A stretch of 64,000 nucleotides of DNA from Lysinibacillus sp. BPa_S21 (GCF_023337795.1 NZ_JALIRS010000005.1:248001-312000); one strand, 5' to 3'; counted from the stretch's first letter, positions 43,614-52,566 are shown. Notes: a model not told the origin generated them from the letters alone. Translations and numbers: made by a program.

Positions 43614-43730
43614 CTAATTTTCCATTATTATTCTTAAATGGGTCTTACATTTAACAATTCCGATAGTAACTTCACTACAAATTCTATGTAAGAATAATGA
43701 CAATACATCTTTAATATCATTACAATTCAT
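43614..43730 (-). pseudogene. Truncated duplicate of the anti-sigma N-terminus
   Basis: A 38-codon frame reads MNCNDIKDVLSLFLHRICSE and then VTIGIVKCKTHLRIIMEN. It matches the anti-sigma start (MKCNVIKDLLPSYVDGICSE, then TVEIV...CKTHL) but has lost the His-x3-Cys part. At the DNA level ACTACAAATTC, AAATGGGTCTTACATT and CATTACA-TTCATAAT are shared. Its ATG at 43730 overlaps the end of the sigma gene. It is the remnant of a tandem duplication. Whether the 38-residue peptide is made is unknown. Confidence 0.65.
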
Positions 43731-44235
43731 AATCATCACCCTCTATCTTCTCTGCTAAACTAGTTTTAGCGCGGTAATAAGTTACCCTTGCCCAGTTTTC
43801 ACTTTTATCAAATATCTCTCCAATTTCTTTAAAGCTAAAGTTACTTGATGTTCTTAGTAAAAAAATTTCGCGATAAGGCTCTTTTAAAAGATGTATTTTT
43901 TGGTGTATCGAAATAAGAGTGTTGCGCTTAATAACTTCTATATCTGGCCCGTCATGATTTGATGGGATATCCAAACCCACTTGCATTATATTTTCAATAC
44001 TTAAATGTTTGTTTTTTCTTTCCTTTTTTAAATGGTTGTAATATGTATATTTTGCAATTTGACATAACCAAACAGACAACTTACATTCACCGTTATATCG
44101 ATGAATAGATTTTACTGCTTGGTAAAAGGTTTCTTGGGTTAGTTCTTCTGCTAAATCTACATTCGACGTTAAAAGAATAAGGAATGTCTTTACTTCATTT
44201 GCATACGACTTGTACAGCTCACTTAAATCCTCCAC
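43720..44235 (-). CDS. ECF-type sigma factor
   Basis: A 171-residue sigma-70 family protein with only region 2 (LAEELTQETFYQAVKSIHRY, core and -10 binding) and region 4 (NFSFKEIGEIFDKSENWARV, -35 binding). Length is typical of ECF sigmas such as SigV, SigY and YlaC. GGAGG lies 6 nt before a GTG at 44235. The cognate anti-sigma lies downstream at 42978. No clear autoregulated AAC...CGTA promoter was recognised upstream. Confidence 0.92.
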   Translation of the reverse strand: MEDLSELYKSYANEVKTFLILLTSNVDLAEELTQETFYQAVKSIHRYNGECKLSVWLCQIAKYTYYNHLKKERKNKHLSIENIMQVGLDIPSNHDGPDIEVIKRNTLISIHQKIHLLKEPYREIFLLRTSSNFSFKEIGEIFDKSENWARVTYYRAKTSLAEKIEGDDYEL

Positions 44236-44348
44236 TTTCTTCCTCCTCTCTTTTTTACTGTATACATATATATAGATTTAAACTGTAATTCGTTACAAAA
44301 ATCTTGAATTTTTTTGAAATGAAAGTATAATCTATTCATTTCTTTCTT

Positions 44349-44407
44349 AAAGGCTTTTTTCTCAAAGATTGTTGCTATTTAAAGAGCAATCTTTACGAAA
44401 ATAGCCT
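44349..44407. repeat. Dispersed repeat B, palindromic copy
   Basis: AAAGGCTTTTTTCTCAAAGA, TTGTTGCT, a short spacer and AGAGCAATCTTTACGAAAAT, AGCCTT form a 59-bp imperfect palindrome. Related pieces occur at 31010-31037, 45473-45499 (inverted), 57950-57977 and 54841-54856. No gene is in the surrounding gap 44236-44556. Confidence 0.7.
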
Positions 44408-44556
44408 TCGTTAAAAATCTATCACGAAATAATAAATCGCTTTAACAAGATGATATAAATATACTATTAACAATAAATACCGGATATTTTTTACTGTAGA
44501 CTTATACCTTTAGTATTGTTATTGTTAAAAAGTATTTTTTGAAAGGGGGTTCTCTT

Positions 44557-45078
44557 ATGTACGATTCTTATGATTACGATGATTTCGATCCGGACTTATT
44601 AGATCCAGATTTTTTCGATCCAGGCTTACTTGCTTTCTTGCTAGTTCTCTTGTTAATTGGCCTTGTAGTTAGTGTCATATACTATATTATTGGTGCACTT
44701 ATTTATTATAATGCATCTAAAACGAATGGTTTTAGCGATGTAGCTTATATTTCTTGGATTCCAATTGTAAACATTTATAGCTTTTTCTTGTTAACAGCTA
44801 AAGGTGAAGATGATCAGACAGTTCGCGCGGCAGCGAAAAGGAATGTTATCATTTATGCTGTATTAACGGCTGTTTCATTTATTCCGTATCTGCTCGTGGA
44901 TATTATCGCTACTATCGCTATCATTGGCTTTATTTGTTATTTCACATATCGCCTATTCTATCGTTGGACTGGTGGAACTGGGAAAGCAGTGCTTTATACT
45001 ATTTTAACAATCATTACGCTCGGGCTATTCTTTAATATTTACGGCTTAATGAAAATGAAGAATCCTTTCGTTGCATAA
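44557..45078 (+). CDS. Membrane protein with acidic Asp-rich N-terminus
   Basis: A 173-residue polytopic protein with about four to five hydrophobic segments. The first 25 residues are strikingly acidic (YDSYDYDDFDPDLLDPDFF). A conserved-looking TNGFSDVAYISWIPIVN stretch resembles DUF4870- or Yip1-like small membrane proteins, but I cannot fix a family. AAAGGGGG lies 7 nt before the ATG at 44557; an in-frame TTG 6 codons earlier is rejected. It has its own terminator at 45172-45205. Confidence 0.78.
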   Translation: MYDSYDYDDFDPDLLDPDFFDPGLLAFLLVLLLIGLVVSVIYYIIGALIYYNASKTNGFSDVAYISWIPIVNIYSFFLLTAKGEDDQTVRAAAKRNVIIYAVLTAVSFIPYLLVDIIATIAIIGFICYFTYRLFYRWTGGTGKAVLYTILTIITLGLFFNIYGLMKMKNPFVA

Positions 45079-45171
45079 TACATATGCGAGTACAAAAAAA
45101 CGCTTTATAAGGTTAAAGAGATTTTGAACTTATTCTTAATAGATATTCTATTTCTCATTACTTTCAAATCG

Positions 45172-45205
45172 ACTCCTTTTATCAAACCGATAAAGGGAGT
45201 TTTTT
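45172..45205 (+). terminator. Rho-independent terminator
   Basis: ACTCCTTTTATC pairs perfectly with GATAAAGGGAGT (one G-T pair) over a 5-nt loop, followed by TTTTTT, about 95 bases after the gene at 44557. Confidence 0.85.
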
Positions 45206-45237
45206 ATGCTTTACTTACTCTAATCGTTTCAACCACT

Positions 45238-45433
45238 TCAGGGTGTGGCAGCAGGTAAAAAATCTCTTAGAATCTTTGGATAATAATAGTTGAAATCTTT
45301 TTCAATATAAGGAGTAAGCATGTCCTATAAAGCTCGTTAGAATCCTGGGCTGGCTCAGCAAATGAAGCTGTTGTTGTTTGAAAAGAAGTAACAAGTACAA
45401 AGGAGAGTATAAAAAGAGGAACATCTTTTTCAT
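45238..45433 (-). pseudogene. Frameshifted DUF3888-type exported protein
   Basis: An ATG at 45433 opens a signal-peptide-like start. Two frameshifts later the pieces FVLVTSFQTTTASFAEPAQD, SNELYRTCLLLIL and PYIEKDFNYYYPKILRDFL, PAATP with a stop at 45238 can be read in different frames. The order (signal peptide, NELYRTCLL, then SPYIxKxxxxYY-like motif) is that of DUF3888 proteins. No single frame covers it, so it is dead. Confidence 0.65.
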
Positions 45434-45472
45434 TTTCTTCTATACGCCTCTTAAATCTGCCTTTTTGGTTTA

Positions 45473-45499
45473 AAAGCAACGATCTTTGAGAAAACAGCA
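45473..45499 (-). repeat. Dispersed repeat B fragment, inverted
   Basis: On the minus strand GCTGTTTTCTCAAAGATCGT and TGCTTTT match the left half of the palindrome at 44349-44407. Confidence 0.6.
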
Positions 45500-45520
45500 A
45501 AAAATAAAAGGAGCTATACT

Positions 45521-46117
45521 ATGAATTTTTATTTATTAAGGGAAAAATCGGACACAAATGTAATCTTCAAGAATACTGGAGAAGATTATGATAGCAAGGA
45601 ATGTGATAAATGTGGTGGGGTGCGCTCACCTATAAAAAACCCTTTAAAAGTCCAATTACGAGATGATAAAACTAGTGACTTTTATAAACTGTTGGGAAGT
45701 AATATTATTGGAAGTGGAATTCAAGATATTCTAATTAGACATCATTTTAAAGGGTTCAAATTATCCCCTATAGAAATTGAAGTTAAAAATGAGGAGCGAT
45801 TATTAGATAAGGAATTATTTAAGATAGCCCGCATTGAAGCTACAGGTAAAGGTGGTTTTCTCCAAGATCATTTAGGAAATACAGTACCGCATTGTGAGAC
45901 TTGTGGAGCATTTTTAAACATTTTACGTATCTCTGAAGGGTTAAGCGTAGATGAAAAAGAATGGGATGGTAGTGATATTTTCTACTTTAATAACTGGTAC
46001 GGTAATTTAATTATTACTGAAGCTGTTTACAATGTTTTAAATGAATCCAACACTCAAAACGTTAGTTTTATTAATTTAAGGGAATTTAGTAATGATTATA
46101 GAAAGAGTTTGAAATGA
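45521..46117 (+). CDS. Double-CxxC-motif protein
   Basis: A 198-residue soluble protein with two CxxC pairs, Cys29/Cys32 (ECDKCGG) and CETCGA near 125, which probably bind one zinc ion. The layout recalls the double-CXXCG family first noted in Myxococcus, whose members include likely immunity proteins of toxin systems; this link is tentative. AAAAGGAGC precedes the ATG. It is alone, and no toxin gene adjoins it. The DUF3888 remnant lies just upstream on the other strand. Confidence 0.75.
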   Translation: MNFYLLREKSDTNVIFKNTGEDYDSKECDKCGGVRSPIKNPLKVQLRDDKTSDFYKLLGSNIIGSGIQDILIRHHFKGFKLSPIEIEVKNEERLLDKELFKIARIEATGKGGFLQDHLGNTVPHCETCGAFLNILRISEGLSVDEKEWDGSDIFYFNNWYGNLIITEAVYNVLNESNTQNVSFINLREFSNDYRKSLK

Positions 46118-46264
46118 AGAGATTAATTTTTATAGTAAGCCCGTTAGTATTAATTGGTCGATTATAGTGGTATCTAAAGTGAATGCAGGAGAAAAATGCT
46201 GCGTCTCTAGTTAAGGCTCTTTTTAAAAGATTTGCTACTATGTTACAATTCTTGCATAATAAGT

Positions 46265-46491
46265 ATGCAAGAATTGCAATATAGTTTGTGCACGTGATAA
46301 GGATAGCATACACATTACATTGAGCAATCCATTCTATTTGCTCATGAACTTTAATTTGGGCATCTGATCCTGGGAAATTTTCATCTGCTGTCACTCGATA
46401 CATGAATGCTGGATCAACAAAATGGATTAATTTAAGGTTATTTAGGGAAAATCCATTTTCTGTATTTCGTATAATGGGCGTGTAAGCATCC
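46265..46491 (-). pseudogene. Possible decayed gene, unidentified
   Basis: The minus strand reads DAYTPIIRNTENGFSLNNLK, LIHFVDPAFMYRVTADENFP and GSDAQIKVHEQIEWIAQC before turning into low-complexity sequence. A stop lies just before the first residue and no ribosome binding site precedes the internal Met. The first 60 codons are convincingly protein-like. I do not recognise the family. Confidence 0.4.
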
Positions 46492-46554
46492 TATTTTTTT
46501 CTCATTTTCCATTCCATCTCTACTATATTACTTAAGCTACTAACAGTAGACCAA

Positions 46555-46767
46555 TTAGACCAACCCCAAAACCATAACGATCAAAGCAATTATCTTGCCG
46601 AATCGACCAATATTCACTTTAAACAGTATGTATGCACCAATCATGACTGTAATCCAAAAAAGTAAAGGCAAGGTTAAAATCTATTAATTGCCCTGTAAAA
46701 TATTTGTATATAAAACTAAATTGCTAGAAAAAAGATAAAGCTAAAAGTACATACCATACTTACTCAT
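46555..46767 (-). pseudogene. Small membrane protein gene broken by in-frame stops
   Basis: GGAGGTTACAA precedes an ATG at 46767, and a 71-codon frame ends at 46555 with stops at codons 9 and about 28-29. The parts read MSKYGMYF, LYLFSSNLVLYTNILQGN and LPLLFWITVMIGAYILFK, VNIGRFGKIIALIVMVLGLV. It was probably a two- or three-helix membrane protein. Intact signals with point stops point to recent loss. Confidence 0.6.
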
Positions 46768-46900
46768 TTGTAACCTCCTTTTTAAACAAACGATATTTAT
46801 CGCCTATTGTATGACACTAATAGATTCAGTACTTTTCCCCAATCTTGAACCCAAGTAAAGCATAGGTGAAGAGCCTATTGTTTATTCACATTTTTTAATC

Positions 46901-46933
46901 AAAAAAAGGATGGACCAAATGTATGCTCCATCA
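46901..46933 (-). terminator. Weak terminator of the SLH protein gene
   Basis: On the minus strand GATGGA pairs with TCCATC over a 12-nt loop and is followed by TTTTTTT, about 25 bases after the stop. Confidence 0.5.
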
Positions 46934-46957
46934 CTCTCTCTTTCTCAAAGTCTCATT

Positions 46958-49417
46958 TTATAAACCAAGTGCTCGATATACGAGCGCTGTAAATTGGGCG
47001 CGTGTTAAGCTTTCATTTGGTCTAAAATTACCGTTTTCATCACCTAGTGCAATATCGTGGTCTGCTAGAGCGGCAATATATCCACTTGCCCAGTGTGATG
47101 AATCGACATCCTTGAACTTACTCTTACCTTCTGGCGTTAAGCCAAATGCAAGGACCATTATTTTCGCCATTTGCGCACGTGTAATATAGGCATTTGGACG
47201 GAATGCTCCGTTATCACCATCCACGATACCTGCTCGTTGCAGGCGTGTAATTTGTTCATAATAGACATGGCTTTTCGGTACATCCGAAAATGCTACAGCC
47301 TTTCGAATAGGTGATAATTGTAAAGCACGGTCCATCATCAGTACCACATGTTGACGTTGGATCTTATCATTTGGTCGGAAAGTGCCATCTGGATAGCCTT
47401 TAATAATGCAGCGATTCGCTACTTCTTGAATCATATCTTGTGCCCAGTTACGATCAATATCCTTGAAAGTAATGTCACAGCTAGTACTCTCCTGCATCCA
47501 ACGAGCATATAACGTGACGTCTTCTGTGACTACATCTTTTGCAAAGTCCCATGCTTTTGTGAATTCTTTATTTGTATACCAGCCGATCAATATATGGCCT
47601 TTCTTCGTTGGTTTGGCAGGAGCATTCACTAAAGCTTTATCTGCCACTGTTTGCGAAGGAACTTCACTACCTCCATTTGCATCAAACGTCACTGTATAAC
47701 TACCTTCTGACACATGATCCTTTGTCCATTTCGCATATAATGTTAGGTCTGCCGTTACTCTATCTTGCGCAAATTCCCATACATTTTTAAGCTCTGCATC
47801 CTTATACCAGCCGTCGAATGTATAGCCCTCTTTTACTGGCGTAGTTGGGACTTTCACAAGGTCGTTATAACGAACCGTTTGTGATGGCACTTCACTTCCA
47901 CTATTGGCGTCAAAAGTGACTTTATAGTTAGATGAACCTCCGCCAGTTCCTCCTCCTGATGTGTTATTGATCCATTTCGCATACAACGTCACATTTTTTG
48001 TCACAACGTCATTTGCGAAATCCCATGGTACAGTCAGTTCTTTATCTTTATACCAGCCATCGAATGTATACCCTTCCTTATGAGGAGCAACTAGTACTTC
48101 CACTAGTTTGTTATCTCCCACTGTTTGAGATGCAACTTCTCCCCCGCCATTCGTATCAAACGTAACGATATAGCTATTGCTTTCTTTCGACCATTTAGCG
48201 TATAGCGTGAGATCATTTTTCACTTTATCTTGATCGAAATTCCATGCTGCTGTCAGCCCTTTATCTTTATACCAACCTGCAAATATGTACCCTGCTTTTT
48301 CTGGAGTGGCAGGCGCTTTTACTAATTCGTCATATTCCACTGTTTGTGGTGTAATATCGTTCCCGCCATTAGCCTCAAACGTAACGGTATAGCTTTCTTT
48401 CGACCATTTGGTGAATAGCGTGGTTTTCCCTTTCACTATATCTTGATTGAAATTCCATTCTTTTGTCAGCTCTTTATCTTTATACCAACCTGCAAATGTG
48501 TACCCTGCTTTTTCTGGAGTGGCAGGCGCTTTTACTAATTCGTCATATTCCACTGTTTGTGGTGTAACATCGTCCCCGCCATTAGCCTCAAACGTAACGG
48601 TATAGCTTTCTTTCGACCATTTGGCGTATAGCGTGAGATCCTTTCTCACTTTATCTTGGTCAAAATTCCATACTTTTGTCAGCTCTTCATCTTTATACCA
48701 ACCTGTAAAAGTGTACCCTTCTTTTACTGGTGTGGTAGGCGCTTTTACTAATTTATCAAATACTACTGATTTTAATGAATCTATGCTCCCTCCATTAGTA
48801 TCAAAATTGACAGTCAAAGGACTCCACCCTGCATAAATAGTCCTTGGTTTGTTAACGGAGTCACCCCACAATATCTTCCGCTCTTCATCAGCATACCATC
48901 CCATAAAGGACTTCCCATTCTTACTTTGATTAGTAAAAGCACTTTTCCATCTGGAACCATCCATTCCTTGAAAGGTTACAAAATCTAATGAATTACCCGC
49001 AAATGCATCAATTCCTATCCATGTCACATCTGATGGGATTTCTACACTTGTTAGTTGATTATTCTTAAATGCATTTATTCCTATCCTTGTCACATTTGAT
49101 GGGATTTTTACACTTGTTAGTTGATTATCCTGAAATGCACCTTCTCCTATCATTGTCACACTTGATGGAATTTTTACACTTGTTAGTGGTTTATACGCAA
49201 ATGCATTCGAGCCAATCTCCACAACTGTTTTACCATTGATTTCACCAGGAATAACAATATCTGTCCCACCTCCTGTATATCCTGTTATGACAACACCATT
49301 TGTCACATCCCTAGTTGTATAAACTGCTCCGTCGCTGCTTGCATAAACAAGCAGATTACTTAATGTTAATTGGGAGACTATCAAAATTATGACCATGATT
49401 ATTCTTAGTTTTTTCAT
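46958..49417 (-). CDS. Surface protein with BspA-like, InlB-B and SLH repeats
   Basis: An 819-residue exported protein. Signal peptide 1-27 (ends VYA); BspA-like leucine-rich repeats about 40-160 (three units like AFKNNQLTSVEIPSDVTWIG); a partial unit, then six InlB_B/Listeria-Bacteroides repeats about 200-640 (VTFDANGGxxV...GYTFDGWYKD...LYAKW); and three C-terminal SLH domains about 650-819 (KGYPDGTFRPNDKIQRQH, DGDNGAFRPNAYITRAQ, GDENGNFRPNESLTRAQ) that bind pyruvylated wall polymer. It is likely a cell-surface adhesin or matrix protein. Repeats 2 and 3 are near-identical in DNA as well. GAGAAGGAATC precedes the ATG. Confidence 0.94.
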   Translation of the reverse strand: MKKLRIIMVIILIVSQLTLSNLLVYASSDGAVYTTRDVTNGVVITGYTGGGTDIVIPGEINGKTVVEIGSNAFAYKPLTSVKIPSSVTMIGEGAFQDNQLTSVKIPSNVTRIGINAFKNNQLTSVEIPSDVTWIGIDAFAGNSLDFVTFQGMDGSRWKSAFTNQSKNGKSFMGWYADEERKILWGDSVNKPRTIYAGWSPLTVNFDTNGGSIDSLKSVVFDKLVKAPTTPVKEGYTFTGWYKDEELTKVWNFDQDKVRKDLTLYAKWSKESYTVTFEANGGDDVTPQTVEYDELVKAPATPEKAGYTFAGWYKDKELTKEWNFNQDIVKGKTTLFTKWSKESYTVTFEANGGNDITPQTVEYDELVKAPATPEKAGYIFAGWYKDKGLTAAWNFDQDKVKNDLTLYAKWSKESNSYIVTFDTNGGGEVASQTVGDNKLVEVLVAPHKEGYTFDGWYKDKELTVPWDFANDVVTKNVTLYAKWINNTSGGGTGGGSSNYKVTFDANSGSEVPSQTVRYNDLVKVPTTPVKEGYTFDGWYKDAELKNVWEFAQDRVTADLTLYAKWTKDHVSEGSYTVTFDANGGSEVPSQTVADKALVNAPAKPTKKGHILIGWYTNKEFTKAWDFAKDVVTEDVTLYARWMQESTSCDITFKDIDRNWAQDMIQEVANRCIIKGYPDGTFRPNDKIQRQHVVLMMDRALQLSPIRKAVAFSDVPKSHVYYEQITRLQRAGIVDGDNGAFRPNAYITRAQMAKIMVLAFGLTPEGKSKFKDVDSSHWASGYIAALADHDIALGDENGNFRPNESLTRAQFTALVYRALGL

Positions 49418-49784
49418 GTTAGTAGATTCCTTCTCTTTAATACTTTTAATCTAGGCATCCGCTATTACAGTAAAAGAAAACGCAGCTGTGCAACAAAGAA
49501 AGCTAATAAAGTGACCATTGATCACCAATCACCTCCCAAAACAAATATTCTGATAAGCTTCATTACAGCTCCAAATATAATTCCACTTTATATCTTAGTT
49601 TCCAAAATTATAGCATGGCGTGCATTTCTAAAATCACTTAATTCATCTTTTTCTTGCTTTCGGACATATTCTGAAAACTCCTAAATCTTTAGTTTAGGAT
49701 TTTAGCAATAACGCTGTTAAAAGATGTACTAGACAAGGAGAGATTTAAGAGGGTCATATAGAGTTTGAAGGGGCAAAGTAAGCT

Positions 49785-49975
49785 TTAATAAGGAAGCCAC
49801 TTGGGCATAGTGATTAAGCGTATGAGGTTTTTATAAAAATGTTTGATCCATTGATGTAACGCTTGAACATGTTTTTTGTTCATGGATTTCATTTTCGTAG
49901 CCATACCTAACAAAACATGAAAATCACTGTTCCACATTAAACGTTTGCACAACCATGTATTCTGAAAATTATGTT
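49785..49975 (-). pseudogene. 3' fragment of an unidentified gene
   Basis: The minus strand reads NTWLCKRLMWNSDFHVLLGM, ATKMKSMNKKHVQALHQWIK, HFYKNLIRLITMPKWLPY and a stop at 49785-49787. A stop lies only a few codons upstream (about 49975), so the start is missing. The basic, Trp-containing sequence is plainly coding in origin but unfamiliar. The rest of the gap 49418-50009 shows nothing, and its right end holds the leader of the YbaK gene. Confidence 0.5.
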
Positions 49976-50009
49976 AAAATAAAATGAGTATTAGAAGGAG
50001 GTACTACAT

Positions 50010-50483
50010 ATGGCTATTGAAAAAGTACGTACACATTTAGCGCAATGGAATGTGGAGCACAGAATACAGGAGTTAAACGAAAGCTCAGCGACCGTTGAAC
50101 TTGCAGCACAGGCACTCGGGTGCGAGCCTGAGCGCATTGCGAAATCCTTATCATTTCTAGTGAACGATGGCGCGATATTAATTGTCGCTGCTGGCGATGC
50201 CAAAGTCGACAATGCCAAATTTAAAGCTGCCTTTGGTACAAAGGCAAAGATGCTTGGGAAAGATGAGGTACTTGAAAAGATTGGACATGAGGTTGGAGGT
50301 GTTTGTCCTTTTGGTGTGAATGAGGGCGTTGCTATTTATTTGGATGAATCGCTTAAACGCTTCACAACGGTATTCCCTGCATGTGGTAGCAGCAACTCCG
50401 CCATTGAGCTGACGATTTCTGAACTAGAAACCTATACTCCCTATCAAGAATGGGTGGACGTCTGCAAAGGCTGGAACGAGTAA
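50010..50483 (+). CDS. YbaK/ProX-type Cys-tRNA(Pro)/Ala-tRNA(Pro) deacylase
   Basis: A 157-residue trans-editing protein of the YbaK/EbsC family, full length. The conserved Lys45 (RIAKSLSFL) and the loop GHEVGGVCPFG (92-102) are present, so it should free mischarged prolyl-tRNA in the cytoplasm. AGAAGGAGG precedes the ATG. Monocistronic, with a strong terminator at 50492-50532. It is a better family match than the YbaK-like protein at 100-543. Confidence 0.94.
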   Translation: MAIEKVRTHLAQWNVEHRIQELNESSATVELAAQALGCEPERIAKSLSFLVNDGAILIVAAGDAKVDNAKFKAAFGTKAKMLGKDEVLEKIGHEVGGVCPFGVNEGVAIYLDESLKRFTTVFPACGSSNSAIELTISELETYTPYQEWVDVCKGWNE

Positions 50484-50491
50484 CAGGGCAT

Positions 50492-50532
50492 AAAAAACGG
50501 CGAAACTTTTTAAAAAGTCTCGCCGTTTTTTA
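50492..50532. terminator. Strong bidirectional terminator
   Basis: AAAAACGGCGA pairs with TCGCCGTTTTT, with T-runs on both sides, between the convergent genes at 50010 and 50530. Confidence 0.88.
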
Positions 50533-51789
50533 GGTCTCTTCCCGATAGCCAACAGCTAACCAGTGCGAATCCCATTCTGTAATTTGATTTCCCACTCTAC
50601 AAGATAAGCCACAGGCCCGATGATCAGCGATAAATGAGCCGATTAACCATTTCTTTGTTCGCCATCCATCCTTTAGCTTGATCGTAATAGAAGGCATTTC
50701 CACATACTGCTGATAAATAAACAAATTATCATCATAATGGGTATACGCAGAGGCGTTTGTTTTCGTACCAGCCCCTGCATAAATTTCTACAGTATTCCCT
50801 TCCCGTGAATAGACTGGTTTCTTGACGAACGGCAAGTTTTCCTGCACAAATGGTTCTGCCGAAAGGTATGTTGGCAACATATACTTTTCAATAGCGGCTC
50901 GTTCTTCTGCAGTAAAAAGAAGTGGATCGTCTTTTCGTTCCCAAATCAGCCATAATAAAATTTTCGATTGCAATACGTAGGCGGCGGGTGCGTTGATAAT
51001 CGCAAGCTGTCCATCTTTTACAAGTTCCAGTAATTGTAGACCAATACGATCACCATCGGGAGATACATCATCTATTAAAAACTCTACTGGGTGTGCAGGA
51101 CGATACAACACATCAATCTTCTCCATGGCAGGCGTATAAAGGCCTCGGGCTATATTCGCAGTGTTACTTGAGAAAATGATTAGCTCTTGTATAGGAACAT
51201 ATTCCACATCAAAAGGTATACATTTCTTTAAAAACTGTACCTGACAATATTCCTCATAATCTTCTACAGCCGTTTTCCCCGTAATGACGATTTTAGGTTT
51301 TTTCACATCATTTACATAATGCATAGCCGCAAAGAGTGCTCCAGACAACGTTTTATGTAAAGCCGAAACATCATTCGGACTGGTATATCCAAAATGCTGA
51401 CAAAGCGCTTCATTGATCTCAAAGGTTTCTTGGACAAGAAATGGTGTTTCACCATTTAATTCAAGACATTTTATGTGTCCGTCCTCTGTACAAATAAAAT
51501 CGAAGCGCGCCAGTACCGATTGTTGCTGTAAATAATCTAATTGGATATATGGCAGCATTTCAGAACGAATGCCTAGTGCTAAAAGTTGTTCATCCGATAA
51601 ATGCTTAAATTGTTTCCCAACCTTCAAAAATATTTTCCAAAGTATAGTAGATGCATAGTTAATTTCATCGATTTTCTCTTTGGGTAAATCCATTACATCG
51701 TATAAGGCGTACTCAAGGTCCTCAAAGTCAGGGAAGAAATGAGGAAATTGCGCATAAAATGCTTGGCGGTGTTGAAAATGATTGTCCAT
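50530..51789 (-). CDS. Glutathionylspermidine synthase family protein (YgiC-like)
   Basis: A 419-residue ATP-grasp enzyme of the GSP_synth family. It shows CTEDGHIKCLELNGETPFLV (substrate and metal site), RPAHPVEFLIDD, NAPAAYVLQSKILLWLIWE (ATP lysine region) and a C-terminal QQYVEMPSITIKLKDGWRTK with WLIGSF. Relatives ligate a peptide to an amine; the product of YgiC-like proteins is unknown. A YgiB-like lipoprotein lies 14 bases upstream on the same strand, as ygiB-ygiC do in E. coli. Part of the 3' end recurs as a decayed copy at 52567-52648. Confidence 0.92.
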   Translation of the reverse strand: MDNHFQHRQAFYAQFPHFFPDFEDLEYALYDVMDLPKEKIDEINYASTILWKIFLKVGKQFKHLSDEQLLALGIRSEMLPYIQLDYLQQQSVLARFDFICTEDGHIKCLELNGETPFLVQETFEINEALCQHFGYTSPNDVSALHKTLSGALFAAMHYVNDVKKPKIVITGKTAVEDYEEYCQVQFLKKCIPFDVEYVPIQELIIFSSNTANIARGLYTPAMEKIDVLYRPAHPVEFLIDDVSPDGDRIGLQLLELVKDGQLAIINAPAAYVLQSKILLWLIWERKDDPLLFTAEERAAIEKYMLPTYLSAEPFVQENLPFVKKPVYSREGNTVEIYAGAGTKTNASAYTHYDDNLFIYQQYVEMPSITIKLKDGWRTKKWLIGSFIADHRACGLSCRVGNQITEWDSHWLAVGYREET

Positions 51790-51803
51790 ATTGATGTCTC
51801 CTT

Positions 51804-52493
51804 TTAAGAAGATGAAGAGCCCCCTCGAGAGGCACCACCTGAGCCAAAGCCTGATTTCCCTGAGCTGGATGATGAGTGATTTGAATAAGAATTTTGACTC
51901 GAAGATGAACCTGAACTATTTGAGTATGAACGCTTGCCACTCGAATAAGAGTTGGAACCGCTTGTAGTTGAATTTGAGCTATTTGTTGTTGTGTTATTCG
52001 AGCTACTCGAAGTTGTACCCGACGGATTTTGAGAGCCGTTCGTCGTGATGCCATTTGTATTTTTACTGTCGCTCGTATTGCTATGATTACGTGGAACTGC
52101 TGAACCAGAACCACCACTTCTATCCTCTCGTTCTGTACCATTTCTTAAATTGCGACTTTTATAAATGGCACTTCCGAGCAATGCCCCGGTAGTTGCGTAC
52201 ATCAGTCCATTAAAGAAATGCTGTGCATAATGAGGTGAATTCTCATCTAAACATTCGAACGAGCCATCATCACTTTCCTTCCATTCATCACATGCATTTG
52301 CCATATCACTGTCATAGACACTTTGTAAATCATTCTCTGCTGCTGTCGTATTATTTTCTTCCGTTACATTATTTGTAGGATCAGTAGTAGAAGAAGACTC
52401 CTCAACCGTTTCTGTATTCCCACACGCGGCTAATTGCATAGCCATAAATGAAGCTGTTGTGACTGCTATGTATTTTTTTATTTGTTTGGCCAT
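51804..52493 (-). CDS. YgiB-like Ser-rich lipoprotein
   Basis: A 229-residue exported lipoprotein: signal peptide ending in the lipobox LAAC (Cys24), a short domain with two cysteines (ANACDEWKESDDGSFECLD), a Gly/Ala helix (GLMYATTGALLGSAIY) and a Ser/Asn-rich tail of about 95 residues ending GFGSGGASRGGSSSS. The order (two-Cys domain, glycine helix, low-complexity tail with RGGFG-like end) is that of E. coli YgiB/DUF1190, and the neighbour is a YgiC-like enzyme. AAGGAGCG precedes the ATG at 52493; a 20-codon upstream extension lacks such a site. Function unknown; possibly substrate or partner of the ATP-grasp enzyme. Confidence 0.78.
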   Translation of the reverse strand: MAKQIKKYIAVTTASFMAMQLAACGNTETVEESSSTTDPTNNVTEENNTTAAENDLQSVYDSDMANACDEWKESDDGSFECLDENSPHYAQHFFNGLMYATTGALLGSAIYKSRNLRNGTEREDRSGGSGSAVPRNHSNTSDSKNTNGITTNGSQNPSGTTSSSSNNTTTNSSNSTTSGSNSYSSGKRSYSNSSGSSSSQNSYSNHSSSSSGKSGFGSGGASRGGSSSS

Positions 52494-52566
52494 CTCATAT
52501 CGCTCCTTTATATCTATACCTCTTTTACGGATATTTCCTTCTTTAGGTTTCACTTTTTACAATTAC

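Noticed and set aside
46923-47189. + strand frames opposite the SLH repeats (also 47463-47790 and 48621-48836)
   Set aside because: They are reverse readings of SLH and InlB repeats without ribosome binding sites.
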